Under the pieces are notes generated by a model that saw nothing but the letters and a program-made list of their open reading frames with translations, made no database searches and was not told the origin of the DNA. A stretch of DNA of 64,000 bases from Clavibacter michiganensis subsp. insidiosus (GTDB lineage: Bacteria > Actinomycetota > Actinomycetes > Actinomycetales > Microbacteriaceae). A program made the position numbers and the translations under genes. The stretch spans positions 1,488,001-1,552,000 of the forward strand of contig NZ_MZMO01000001.1 of the NCBI RefSeq assembly GCF_002240565.1. Reading direction: 5' to 3'. Positions 8,493-17,491 of the stretch are shown piece by piece (position 1 is the stretch's first letter; every line of letters begins with the position of its first letter).

Positions 8493-9947
8493 TCAGCCCG
8501 CCGACACCCGCCGCCCCTGCACGTGCACGCCCGCGATGGCCGGCTCGCGCAGGCCCATCAGCAGCGTGAACAGGATCTGGTCGGTGGCGCGGGCGTCGTC
8601 GTCCGCGCGGATCCCGTGGGCGAGCGTGAGGGCGAGCGGCTCCCAGAGGTCCGGCCTGATCGTGAGGAAGTCGGCGTCCTTGCCCACGTCGAGGTTGCCG
8701 TAGCGGTCCTCCATGTCGAGCGCGCGGGCGCCGGCGAGCGTGCCGGTGAAGAGGAGCTCGGCCGCGCCGATCTCCACTCCCGCGTCACCCGGCTCCGACA
8801 GGTGCACCTTGAACGCGTCGTTGAGCACGCGGGAGACGAGCCACTCGTCGCCGGCGCCCACGTCGGATCCGATCGCCACGTTCACGCCCGACGCGACCGT
8901 GCGCCGCCACGGCATGGTGCCGCTCCCGAGGAACTGCTGCGACGTCGGGCAGTGCGCGATGCTGCTGCCGGTCTCGGCGAGGCGCGCGAGCTCGGAGTCC
9001 TGGCAGTGCACCGCGTGGGCGAACACGCTGCGGCGGCCGAGGAGGCTGGATCCGCCCCGCGCGGACCCGGGCAGGAAGAGCCCGTCGTAGGTGTCGAGGT
9101 AGGTGTCGGTGCCGAAGACCTCGCGGACGGCGGCGATCTCGCCCGTGCCCGGCCGGTCGTTCTCGTTGAGGTGCGAGTGGAAGTGGACGCCCTCGCCGCG
9201 CGCCACGTCGTACAGCTCGCCGAGGCCGCGGAGCGTCGTCGGCGTCACCGAGAGGCTGAAGCGCGGCACGATCGCGACCTGGAGCATGGCCGTCGTCGCG
9301 TCGCCGGTGTCGACGGCGTGCCAGCGGTCGATCTCCGCGCACGACAGCGCGATCGCGTCCTCCTCCGAGGTGAGCAGCGGGGTAGCGGGGCCGGAGCCGA
9401 CCGTCTGGATCCCGCGGCCGCTCACCAGCCGCAGCCCGGCGTCGCGGGAGGCCTCGAACAGGGCGTCCTGGGCGTGGGGGAACGCGGATCCGAACACGAG
9501 CGCGCTCGTCGTGCCCGCCATGACCCGGCGCCGCGTGAAGTCGGCCGCGATCATGCGCGCGAAGCCCTCGTCCTCGAGCCGCGCCTCGGACGGGAACACG
9601 CACGAGTCGAGCCACTCGAGGAGCTGGCCGCCGCCGTGCGCGCTCGTCGTGTACGTCTGCGGGAAGTGCACGTGCGCGTCGACGAACCCGGGGATGAGGA
9701 AGTCGGACGCGTCGCCGTGCACGGGCGCGTCGGCGAAGGCGGCCGGGAGCTCGCGGAACGGGCCGACCCAGGCGATGCGGCCGGCGTCGTCGACCGCGAG
9801 CGCGCCGTCGGGGACGGAGACGAGGTGGCGGCGGGCGTCCTGCACGAGGGGCGATCCCGTGATGTGGAGCACGTGGCCGCGGTGGACGGCGCGGCGGGCG
9901 GCCGGGGCGGACGCGTCGGGGGATGGCGTGGTGCGGGGGTCGCTCAT
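8493..9947 (-). CDS. guaD: Guanine deaminase (amidohydrolase superfamily)
   Basis: A 484-residue protein that would hydrolyse guanine to xanthine and ammonia. Amidohydrolase motifs in order: IPGFVDAHVHFPQT (metal-binding HxH), HFHSHLNEN, SVFAHAVHCQD, AHCPTSQQFLGSG and IGSDVGAGDEWL (catalytic Asp). The pairing of HFPQ, SHLNEN and HCPTS is characteristic of GuaD rather than of other deaminases. The ATG at 9947 begins MSDPRTTPS; the frame is open further upstream but into low-complexity sequence. The product, xanthine, is the substrate of the molybdenum hydroxylase encoded at 14.6-18.4 kb, so the genes form one purine-degradation route although they are not in one operon. Confidence 0.88.
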   Translation of the reverse strand: MSDPRTTPSPDASAPAARRAVHRGHVLHITGSPLVQDARRHLVSVPDGALAVDDAGRIAWVGPFRELPAAFADAPVHGDASDFLIPGFVDAHVHFPQTYTTSAHGGGQLLEWLDSCVFPSEARLEDEGFARMIAADFTRRRVMAGTTSALVFGSAFPHAQDALFEASRDAGLRLVSGRGIQTVGSGPATPLLTSEEDAIALSCAEIDRWHAVDTGDATTAMLQVAIVPRFSLSVTPTTLRGLGELYDVARGEGVHFHSHLNENDRPGTGEIAAVREVFGTDTYLDTYDGLFLPGSARGGSSLLGRRSVFAHAVHCQDSELARLAETGSSIAHCPTSQQFLGSGTMPWRRTVASGVNVAIGSDVGAGDEWLVSRVLNDAFKVHLSEPGDAGVEIGAAELLFTGTLAGARALDMEDRYGNLDVGKDADFLTIRPDLWEPLALTLAHGIRADDDARATDQILFTLLMGLREPAIAGVHVQGRRVSAG

Positions 9948-10068
9948 GCGGATCCGTTCGCTCGGATGGTGCGTGACGGGGCGGGACGGCGTGGCGGCGG
10001 TGCAGCGGGCGCGGTCCCCGGACGATGTTCGACCGCGGCCGCGCGCCGGGCATCCGACACGCCGCGCG

Positions 10069-10094
10069 GGACGGCCGCGCTCAGGTAGCCGTCC
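10069..10094 (-). terminator. Hairpin at the end of the three-paralogue operon
   Basis: A 7-bp inverted repeat (10069-10075 with 10088-10094) overlaps the stop codon of the last paralogue. No U tract follows. The remaining gap up to 9948 shows nothing else clear. Confidence 0.3.
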
Positions 10095-10711
10095 TACTCC
10101 TGCTCCGCCGGCTCGTCGTCGCGGCCGCCGGCGTCGTGCCGTCTCGCGATCCGGGCCTCCTCCGCGAGCAGCGGCTGGAGGAGGGCGTCGATGCGTTCCA
10201 GCCGACGGCGGCGCACGGTGGCCATGCCCGCGACCGCGACGGCGATCGCCGCCGGCAGCGACCAGGCGTACGGCGGCCCGCCGGGCACCCCGAGCGCGAT
10301 CGTGCCGATGAGGAGCACGGCCGCGACGAGCACCGCCCACGGTCCGCCGAGCTGGTCGTGCACCTCGCGGCGGCGGAGCAGGAGGAACCGCCACGAGTCG
10401 GCGTCGGCGTCGGCCGGCAGGTGGCCGTCGTCGATCGCCTCGGACACGTCGACCCAGCGCAGGCGCGATGGCGTTCCGCGGCGCCGCAGGGAGAACCCGA
10501 CCGTGATGATGAGGCCCGCGACCGCGCCGACCGTGAGCGTCCCGAGGAGCAGCCCCACCTCGAGCTCGCGGCCGAACCCGACCCGCGTGTAGGTCATGAC
10601 CGCGGCGTAGGCGAGGGCGATGCCCATCCCGGGGACGATCGCCGGGGCGTCGGCGAGCCGACGGCGGAGGCGTCGCCACCAGGTGGTCGGCGGGGGCGCG
10701 GTGTCGTCCAC
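10094..10711 (-). CDS. Four-TM membrane protein, paralogue 3 of a tandem family
   Basis: The product is 205 residues and of unknown function. Two hydrophobic helices in the N-terminal third are followed by a cytoplasmic-looking segment (LRWVDVSEAIDDGHLP then WRFLLLRRREVHDQ), two more helices, and a charged tail beginning RRRRLERIDALLQPLL. The same architecture and spacing recur in the two genes upstream, so this is the last gene of a tandem triplicate. GTG at 10711 is the start that leaves a 13-nt gap after the previous stop. Confidence 0.6.
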   Translation of the reverse strand: MDDTAPPPTTWWRRLRRRLADAPAIVPGMGIALAYAAVMTYTRVGFGRELEVGLLLGTLTVGAVAGLIITVGFSLRRRGTPSRLRWVDVSEAIDDGHLPADADADSWRFLLLRRREVHDQLGGPWAVLVAAVLLIGTIALGVPGGPPYAWSLPAAIAVAVAGMATVRRRRLERIDALLQPLLAEEARIARRHDAGGRDDEPAEQE

Positions 10712-10724
10712 GGTCGGCCGCGGG

Positions 10725-11303
10725 TCAGGCGTCGGCGTGACGCGTGGGCGCGGCGTCCGCGGCAGCCCCGCTCGCCCCGTCGCGCGCGCGGAGCTGGCCC
10801 AGCAGGTCGTCGATGCGGGGCAGGGCGCGGCGCGCCTGCACGATGCTGACGGCGCCGAGCACGAGGAACGCGACCACGATGATCCAGCCGGCGGGGGAGT
10901 CCGGGCTCACGACGACCGCCGCGACGCCCATCGCGACCAGCACCGCGACGAGCACGGGCATCAGCCACATCGACCGACGGAACTGCCGACGCCGCCACTC
11001 GAGGGCGGGGATCCACGCGGCGGGGTCGGCGTCGGGCGGCAGCTGCCGGCTCGTCAGCGACGTGGTCACCTCGGCCATCGTGTCGGCCCCGCCGCTGCGA
11101 CGGCGCTGACGGGCGATGACGAACGTCATCACGCCGGCGATGGACAGCGAGCTGACGAGGGTCGAGATCATGCGGCCGGGCGAGAGGGCGTCGTCGAGCA
11201 GGAGGGGCCCGATCAAGGTGCGGACGACGAAGACGGTGGCCGCGAGGACGAGGAACACGATCCCCAGGGGAGCCCGCTGGAACCGGTCCGACAGGGCCTT
11301 CAT
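10725..11303 (-). CDS. Four-TM membrane protein, paralogue 2 of a tandem family
   Basis: The product is 192 residues. Helices lie at about residues 12-30, 45-65, 112-130 and 138-155, with a middle segment ending LPPDADPAAWIPALEWRRRQ and a tail RRALPRIDDLLGQL that match the other two copies. Upstream, a better ribosome binding site (GAGGAG) precedes an ATG at 11341 whose frame (MTPTTRRTSGPTA) ends after 13 codons by an ATGA overlap with this start. That leader resembles the first residues of paralogue 1 (MTPTAPD), so either translation is coupled or the true N-terminus has been frameshifted. Confidence 0.6.
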   Translation of the reverse strand: MKALSDRFQRAPLGIVFLVLAATVFVVRTLIGPLLLDDALSPGRMISTLVSSLSIAGVMTFVIARQRRRSGGADTMAEVTTSLTSRQLPPDADPAAWIPALEWRRRQFRRSMWLMPVLVAVLVAMGVAAVVVSPDSPAGWIIVVAFLVLGAVSIVQARRALPRIDDLLGQLRARDGASGAAADAAPTRHADA

Positions 11304-11390
11304 GCGGTGGGGCCGGACGTGCGGCGGGTCGTCGGGGTCATGCTCGCTCCTCGGGTTCGCGGGGCGCCCGGTCGTCGCGCGCGCTGCACA

Positions 11391-12020
11391 TTATCCAGCA
11401 GCCGGGGGAATCCGGTCGCCGGGGGACGGCGGCGCCCAGCCGGCACGGCGCTCCCCGTCGGCGTGGGCCTGCTCCTGCAGCGGGATGAGCAGGGCGTCGA
11501 CGGCGTCGCGGCGGCGGCCGCGGGAGACGATCAGCACGGCGGCCCAGGAGACGAAGACCGCGAGGAACACGATCCCGGCGACGGCCCGGTCGCCGCTCGC
11601 CCCGTTCAGGAACGTCAGGGCCACGACGGCGACCAGCGCGATCGGCACGAGCGACGCCTCCTGCCGGATCTCCGCGCGGCGTCGTTCCAGCGCCGCGAGC
11701 CAGGCGCCGGGGTCCGCGCCCGCCGGGAGCTCGCCGTCCTCCGCGGCCTCGGACACCTCGACCCAGCTGGGGGTGCGCGCCCAGCGGCGACCTCGGATGC
11801 GGCGCGAGCCGATCATCAGCGCGCCGAACACGAGCGCGAGGCCGGCGCGGAGGAGCAGGACGAAGCCGACCTCGTTCCACCCGGCGAAGTCGATGAGGGT
11901 CAGGAACCCGAAGTAGAGGGCGGCGACGGCCAGCACCTGCACGACCGCGGGCGCGTCGGCCCACGCGCGGCGGATCCGCCGGAACAGCGGCTGCGGGCGG
12001 TCGGGTGCCGTCGGGGTCAT
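11391..12020 (-). CDS. Four-TM membrane protein, paralogue 1 of a tandem family
   Basis: The product is 209 residues and heads the triplet. GAGGAGG stands just before the ATG at 12020. The domain layout is helix pair, soluble segment (PSWVEVSEAAEDGELP, then WLAALERRRAEIRQEA), helix pair, and tail RRDAVDALLIPL. This is the same order as in the two genes downstream, showing local duplication followed by strong divergence. No characterised family was recognised. The conserved WxxVSE...G.LP element and the terminal D.LL motif are the best handles for a search. Confidence 0.62.
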   Translation of the reverse strand: MTPTAPDRPQPLFRRIRRAWADAPAVVQVLAVAALYFGFLTLIDFAGWNEVGFVLLLRAGLALVFGALMIGSRRIRGRRWARTPSWVEVSEAAEDGELPAGADPGAWLAALERRRAEIRQEASLVPIALVAVVALTFLNGASGDRAVAGIVFLAVFVSWAAVLIVSRGRRRDAVDALLIPLQEQAHADGERRAGWAPPSPGDRIPPAAG

Positions 12021-12203
12021 GCGGCCTCCTCGGGCACGGCGGATGCGCGCGCGTCGCCGGAGGAGGATCCCCCCGGCATCCGCGTCCCACCCTACGCAGG
12101 GGCCGTGCGAGGCTTGACGCGGGCGGTACGATCGCGATCCCGCGGGCCGCCGCCCTCCCGCCCGTCCCGCGCCCGCCCCTCGGCGCTGCCACCCGGAGGT
12201 GCC

Positions 12204-13310
12204 GTGCTCGAGATCGCCGACGAGGTGCTCGACGCCCTCGCCGACGGCCGCCGCCTCGCCGTCGCGTGCGTCACCGACGTGCTCGGCAGCGCGCCGCGGA
12301 CGGCCGGCACCACGATGGCGGTCGACGACCGGGGCCGGGTCATCGGATCCATCTCCGGCGGCTGCGTCGAGGGCGCGGTCGTCGAGGTGGCCCAGGGGGT
12401 GCTCGACGACGGGGCGCCCGCGCTCACGTCCTTCGGCGTCAGCGACGACGACGCGTTCCAGGTCGGCCTCACGTGCGGCGGGCGGATCGGCGTGGTGGTC
12501 GTGGAGGTCGCGCCCGTCGACGACGCGCGGTCGCCCGTGCCCGAGGCCGTGCGCGCCGCCCTCGAGGACGCCCGCGCCGGCCGCGCCGCGTCGCTCGCGC
12601 TCGTGCTGGAGGGGCCGGCCGTCGGCACGTGGATCACGAGCGCGCCCGACGCCGCGGCGGATGCGGCTGTGGGCGCCGACCCCGCCCGGCGGATCCGCGC
12701 GGAGCTCGCCGCCCGCCTCGCCGCCGGCCGCTCGGGCACGACGGAGGTCGACTGCGCCGACGGACCCCTGCGTGTCCTGCACCTCGTCGCCGCGCCGCCG
12801 CCGCGCCTCCTCGTCTTCGGCGCCGTCGACTTCTCCTCCGCCCTCGCCGACGCGGCCGCGCTCCTCGGCTACCGCGTCACCGTGTGCGACGCCCGGTCGG
12901 CCTTCGCGACCCGCGCGCGCTTCCCGTCCGCGCACGAGGTCGTCGCCGAGTGGCCGGACGAGTACCTCGCGCGCACCGCGGTCGACGCCCGCACCGTGAT
13001 CTGCGTGCTCACCCACGACGACCGCTTCGACGTGCCGCTCCTCGTCGCCGCGCTCCGGCTGCCGGTCGCGTTCGTCGGGGCGATGGGATCCCGCACCACC
13101 GACGTGCGCCGCCGCGCGCTGCTCGTGGCGGAGGGCGTGACGGAGGCGGAGCTCGCGCGGCTGCGCTCGCCCATCGGCCTCGACATCGGCGCGTCGACGC
13201 CCCAGGAGACGGCCGTCTCGATCCTCGCGGAGGTGCTCGCCGCGCGCGCCGGGTCCGCGGGCGCGCCGCTGACCACGACCACCGGACCGATCCACGGGGA
13301 GACCGCATGA
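12204..13310 (+). CDS. xdhC: XdhC/CoxI-family molybdenum hydroxylase maturation protein
   Basis: A 368-residue protein that in the family binds molybdenum cofactor and delivers it, sulfurated, to xanthine dehydrogenase. The N-terminal XdhC_CoxI domain has VTDVLGSAPRTAGTTM, GSISGGCVEGAVVE and GLTCGGRIGV. The C-terminal Rossmann-like XdhC_C domain has LLVFGAVDFSSALADAA, FVGAMGS and SPIGLDIGASTPQETAVSI. GTG at 12204 follows GGAGG (12195-12199). The stop overlaps the ATG of the permease (ATGA), so the two form an operon that converges on the xanthine dehydrogenase genes. Confidence 0.85.
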   Translation: MLEIADEVLDALADGRRLAVACVTDVLGSAPRTAGTTMAVDDRGRVIGSISGGCVEGAVVEVAQGVLDDGAPALTSFGVSDDDAFQVGLTCGGRIGVVVVEVAPVDDARSPVPEAVRAALEDARAGRAASLALVLEGPAVGTWITSAPDAAADAAVGADPARRIRAELAARLAAGRSGTTEVDCADGPLRVLHLVAAPPPRLLVFGAVDFSSALADAAALLGYRVTVCDARSAFATRARFPSAHEVVAEWPDEYLARTAVDARTVICVLTHDDRFDVPLLVAALRLPVAFVGAMGSRTTDVRRRALLVAEGVTEAELARLRSPIGLDIGASTPQETAVSILAEVLAARAGSAGAPLTTTTGPIHGETA

Positions 13311-14599
13311 CCGCCGCATCCGCATCCGCCGCGGCGCAGCCCGGTCTCGCCCGCCGCCTCGGCCTCTTCGACGCCACCGTGCTCGGCCTCGGCGCGATGA
13401 TCGGCGCCGGCATCTTCGCCGTCATGCCCGCCGCTGCCCGCGCGGCCGGCGGTGGGCTCCTCGTCGGCCTCGCGATCGCCGCCGTCGTCGCGTTCTGCAA
13501 CGCCACCGCATCGGCCCAGCTCGCCGCCCGCTACCCGTCGTCCGGGGGCTCGTACCTCTACGGCCGGGAGCGGCTGGGGGAGTGGCCGGGCTTCCTCGCG
13601 GGCTGGTCGTTCGTGATCGGCAAGACCGCGAGCTGCGCGGCCATGGCCCTCACGTTCGCCGCGTACGCGGTGCCCGCGGCATGGCAGCGGCCCGTCGCCG
13701 CGCTCGCCGTCGTCGCCCTCGCGGTGGTCGGCTGCCTCGGCGTGACCCGCACCGCCCGGCTCGCCCGCGTGATCATCACGGTGGTCCTCGCGGTGATCGC
13801 GCTCGTGCTGGTCGCCGGGCTCGTCGCGGGCGGACCGAGCGCCGCGACGGGGCCGGTGACGGGCGTCGTCGACACGACCCCCTACGGCGTCCTCCAGTCC
13901 GCCGGGCTCCTGTTCTTCGCCTTCGCGGGGTACGCGCGCATCGCGACCATGGGGGAGGAGGTGCGGGATCCGGCCCGCACCATCCCGCGCGCGATCCTCC
14001 TCGCGCTCGGCGGCGCGCTCGTCGTCTACGCGCTCGTGGCCGTGACGCTCCTCGGGGTGCTCGGGGAGGCGCGGCTCGGCGGATCCACCGCACCGCTCGC
14101 CGACGTCGTGCGCGACGCGGGCTGGGCCTGGGCGGTGCCGGTCGTCGGCGTGGGCGCCGCGGCCGCGTGCCTCGGCGCGCTGCTGGCGCTGCTCGCCGGG
14201 ATCGGGCGCACGTCGCTCGCGATGGCGCGCGAAGGGGACCTGCCGCGCGCGCTCGCCGTCGTGCACCCGCGATACCGCGTGCCGCAGCGGGCCGAGATCG
14301 CGGTGGCCGTGGTCGTCGTCGCGCTCGTGCTGACAGTGGACCTCCGCGGCGTCGTCGGCTTCTCGTCCTTCGGCGTGCTGCTGTACTACGTCGTCGCGAA
14401 TGCCGCGGCCTTCACGCAGGAGCGCGCGGACCGGCGGTACCCGCGGGCGCTGCAGGTGCTGGGTGCCGTCGGGTGCCTGGTGCTCGTGGCGACGCTGCCG
14501 GGGGCGTCGATCGCCGGGGGCGTCGGCGTGCTGCTGGTCGGCGCGGTCGGTCGGGCGGTCGTGCTGGCCCGACGCCGCCGCGTTGCCGCCTCGCGCTGA
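13307..14599 (+). CDS. APC-family amino acid/amine permease
   Basis: A 430-residue membrane protein with about 12 helices. LGLGAMIGAGIFAVMP in helix 1 and AARYPSSGGSYLYGRE in helix 3 are typical of the amino acid-polyamine-organocation superfamily, as are FFAFAGYARIATMGEE and DPARTIPRAI. The substrate is unknown. Position in the xdhC operon makes a purine-related or nitrogen compound possible, but the sequence resembles amino-acid carriers more than the NCS1/NCS2 purine permeases. Confidence 0.8.
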   Translation: MTAASASAAAQPGLARRLGLFDATVLGLGAMIGAGIFAVMPAAARAAGGGLLVGLAIAAVVAFCNATASAQLAARYPSSGGSYLYGRERLGEWPGFLAGWSFVIGKTASCAAMALTFAAYAVPAAWQRPVAALAVVALAVVGCLGVTRTARLARVIITVVLAVIALVLVAGLVAGGPSAATGPVTGVVDTTPYGVLQSAGLLFFAFAGYARIATMGEEVRDPARTIPRAILLALGGALVVYALVAVTLLGVLGEARLGGSTAPLADVVRDAGWAWAVPVVGVGAAAACLGALLALLAGIGRTSLAMAREGDLPRALAVVHPRYRVPQRAEIAVAVVVVALVLTVDLRGVVGFSSFGVLLYYVVANAAAFTQERADRRYPRALQVLGAVGCLVLVATLPGASIAGGVGVLLVGAVGRAVVLARRRRVAASR

Positions 14600-14626
14600 T
14601 CGCCGCGGGCCGCCGCGGGCCGCCCG

Positions 14627-17491
14627 CTACTCCCGCGTCCCGCGCTCCCCGAGCGTCGTCGGGCTGTCGAACCGCGGCTGCGGGCCGCCGCCGTGCAGGA
14701 GCCGCCACACGCGGTCGCGTGACATCGGCAGGTCGTACGGCCGGATCCCGATGGCGTCGCGCACCGCGTTGGCGAGCGCGGGCGCGACCGGGTTGTAGGG
14801 CGCCTCGCTCATCGACTTCGCGCCCAGCGGACCGTTGTCGTCGTGCGTGTCGGCGAACAGCACCTCGGTCACGGGCAGGTCGGCGAGCTGGGGGATGTGG
14901 TAGTTCCGGAGCACGTCCGTGAGGATCCGGCCCTCCCCGTCGTGCACGACCTCCTCGTACATCGCCGTGCCGAGCGCCTGCGCCGTGCCGCCCTCCACCT
15001 GGCCGCGCAGCTGGGCGGGGTTCAGCACGGTGCCGGCGTCGACGGCCTGCACCGAGCGGAGGATGCGGACCTCGCCGGTCGCCGGATCCACCGCCACCCG
15101 GAACGCGTGCACGTTGAACGCGAGGGAGCGCAGCGCGCCGTCCTCGTGCGCCTGGGCGGCGAGGCCGTCGGGGCCGACCAGCTCGGCGATCGGCACCTCG
15201 ACGCCGCCGTCCGCGACGAGCGCGTCCGGCGTGAGCGCGAACGCGTCGGCGGCGATCCCCGTGCGGGCGGCGGCCGCCTCCCGCAGCAGGTCGGCGAGGG
15301 CGGACGCGGCCACGTGCACGGCCTTGCCCGCGACGACCGTGCCCGCGGATCCGAACGCGCCCGTGTCGTAGCGGGTGACGTCGGTGTCGGACTGGCGGAT
15401 GCGGATCCGGTCGGGCCTCGTGCCGAGCGCGGTCGCGGCGAGCTGCGCGTGGACGGTCGTGGTGCCGTTCCCGAACTCGGCCGTGCCCACCGACACCGTC
15501 ACGACGCCGTCGGCGGCCATCGCCACGGTCACGTCGGCGAAGTGCCCGCGTGGCGGCATGGTGGCGATCATCGCCGCGGCCATGCCCTCGCCCACGAGCC
15601 AGCGGTCGCCGGCGGGCACCTGGTCCCCGCCGCCGTCGCGGAGCGCCGCCTCGGCGAGGTCGAGGCACTGGTCGAGGCCGTAGCTGCCGCCGAAGCCGAG
15701 GTCGGGGCCCTCGGCGTGCGTGATGATCAGCGGGTCGCCCGGCACCACCGCGTTCCGCCGCCGGATCTCGAAGCCCGAGATGCCGAGCTCCCGCGCCAGC
15801 TCGTCGAGCGCGGACTCGATCGCGAAGATCACCTGCCCGAGGCCGTAGCCGCGGAACGCGCCCGACGGCAGGTTGTTCGTGTACACGCTCTGCGCGTCCA
15901 CCCGCTTGGCGGGCGAGCGGTAGAGGGCGACCGACTCGTTGCAGCCGTGGAACATGACGCCGGGGCCGTGGTTGCCGTACGCGCCCGTGTCGCTGAGCAC
16001 GTCGACCGCGAGCGCCGTGAGCACGCCGTCGGCGGTCGCGCCGGCGGTGACGCCCACGCGCATCGGGTGCCGCGCGGGCGAGAGCGTGAACTCGTCCGAC
16101 CGCGTGAACTCCAGCTGCACCGGGCGGCCGGTGGCGAGCACGGCGAGGGTGACGACGTCCTCGGTGAGGATCTCCTGCTTGCCCCCGAACCCGCCGCCCA
16201 CGCGCGCCGTGAAGACGCGCACCTCCTCCGGCGGGAGCTCGAACAGCCGGCAGATCTCGCGCTGCACGAGGAACGGCACCTGCGAACTGGTGCGGAGGAC
16301 CAGGCGGCCCTCCTCCATCCAGCCGACGGTCGCGTGCGTCTCGAGGTGCGTGTGCGCGACGCGGTGCGTCGACCACGTGCCCGAGACGACCGCGTCGGCC
16401 CGGGCGAGGCCGGCCGCCACGTCGCCGTGCTCGCCGTGCATCTCCGCCACGATGTTCCGCTGCGGGTCGGCGAGGCGCGAGACGGCGGGATCCTTGTCGC
16501 CGTGCACGAGAGGAGCGCCCGGCCGCCGTGCCTCCTCGGGGTCGAAGACGGCGGGGAGCACCTCGTAGTCGACCCGGACCAGCCGCACGGCGGCCTCGGC
16601 GATCCCGACGTCGTCGGCGATCACCGCGGCCACGCGCTGCCCGCGGAACCGCACCGCGTCGTCGAAGACGCGGCTGTCGTCGGGATCGTCGAAGCGGTCC
16701 TCGTGCCGGGCGGACGAGTACAGCGTCGCGGGGGAGTCGTGGTGGGTGAGCACCGCGTGCACGCCCGGCAGCGCGAGCGCCTCCGTGGTGTCGATGGAGC
16801 GGATTCGTGCGTGCGGGTGCGGGCTGCGCACCAGGCTCGCGTGCAGCAGGCCCGGGATCGCGACGTCGAGCGTGTACGGCTCGAGGCCGCTGACGACGCG
16901 CTCGCTCGCGGGCGCGTGCAGCGACGTGCCGACGCGGCCGGTCTGGGCGCGCTCCGCGGCGCGGGTGCCGTCGTCCGCGGACGCGGATCCCGTCGCCCGC
17001 ACCGGCCCCAACCCCTCGGGTCGTGCCCCGCCGCAGCCCGGGGAATGCGCGTGATCCGCGCCGCCGTGCTCGCCGCGGATCGCCTCGTCGACCGCCCGGT
17101 AGCCCGTGCACCGGCAGAGGCTGCTCTTCATCAGGCGCGGCAGGTCGTCGAGGTCGTCCGCGCCGAGCGACGCCGCGGTGACGACCATGCCGGGCGTGCA
17201 GAACCCGCATTGGAACCCGGCCGCCTCCACGAAGCGCTCCTGCACCGGATGCAGGTCGCCCGGGGTCCCGAGCCCCGCCGCCGTCGTGATCTCCCGGCCC
17301 GCCGCCCGGAAGGCGGGAAGGATGCACGACTGCACGGCCTCGCCGTCGAGGAGCACGGAGCACGCGCCGCAGTCGCCCGAGTCGCACCCCTTCTTCACGC
17401 TGAAGACCTCGTGCGCGCGCAGCCACGTGCGCAGGCTCTGCCCGGGGGCGGGGTCGCCCGGGATCTCCCGGCCGTCCACGGTCATGCTCAC
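14627..17491 (-). CDS. Xanthine dehydrogenase, fused [2Fe-2S] and molybdopterin-binding subunits
   Basis: A 954-residue fusion. Residues 1-150 are the two iron-sulfur domains with all eight cysteines: Cys36, 41, 44 and 56 (KKGCDSGDCGACSVLL) and Cys95, 98, 126 and 128 (QCGFCTPGM, SLCRCTGY). A low-complexity linker (about 150-190) leads into the molybdopterin domain with GQRVAAVIADD, ARVGGGFGGKQE, SGAFRGYGLGQ, GTAEFGNGT and GAFGSAGTVVAGKA; the C-terminus has DNGPLGAKSMSEAP, containing the GxKxxxE active-site Glu. Together with the upstream FAD subunit it would oxidise xanthine or another purine. GTG at 17491 overlaps the FAD-subunit stop (GTGA) and follows AGGAG. No frameshift is needed for the fusion. 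Confidence 0.86.
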   Translation of the reverse strand: MSMTVDGREIPGDPAPGQSLRTWLRAHEVFSVKKGCDSGDCGACSVLLDGEAVQSCILPAFRAAGREITTAAGLGTPGDLHPVQERFVEAAGFQCGFCTPGMVVTAASLGADDLDDLPRLMKSSLCRCTGYRAVDEAIRGEHGGADHAHSPGCGGARPEGLGPVRATGSASADDGTRAAERAQTGRVGTSLHAPASERVVSGLEPYTLDVAIPGLLHASLVRSPHPHARIRSIDTTEALALPGVHAVLTHHDSPATLYSSARHEDRFDDPDDSRVFDDAVRFRGQRVAAVIADDVGIAEAAVRLVRVDYEVLPAVFDPEEARRPGAPLVHGDKDPAVSRLADPQRNIVAEMHGEHGDVAAGLARADAVVSGTWSTHRVAHTHLETHATVGWMEEGRLVLRTSSQVPFLVQREICRLFELPPEEVRVFTARVGGGFGGKQEILTEDVVTLAVLATGRPVQLEFTRSDEFTLSPARHPMRVGVTAGATADGVLTALAVDVLSDTGAYGNHGPGVMFHGCNESVALYRSPAKRVDAQSVYTNNLPSGAFRGYGLGQVIFAIESALDELARELGISGFEIRRRNAVVPGDPLIITHAEGPDLGFGGSYGLDQCLDLAEAALRDGGGDQVPAGDRWLVGEGMAAAMIATMPPRGHFADVTVAMAADGVVTVSVGTAEFGNGTTTVHAQLAATALGTRPDRIRIRQSDTDVTRYDTGAFGSAGTVVAGKAVHVAASALADLLREAAAARTGIAADAFALTPDALVADGGVEVPIAELVGPDGLAAQAHEDGALRSLAFNVHAFRVAVDPATGEVRILRSVQAVDAGTVLNPAQLRGQVEGGTAQALGTAMYEEVVHDGEGRILTDVLRNYHIPQLADLPVTEVLFADTHDDNGPLGAKSMSEAPYNPVAPALANAVRDAIGIRPYDLPMSRDRVWRLLHGGGPQPRFDSPTTLGERGTRE

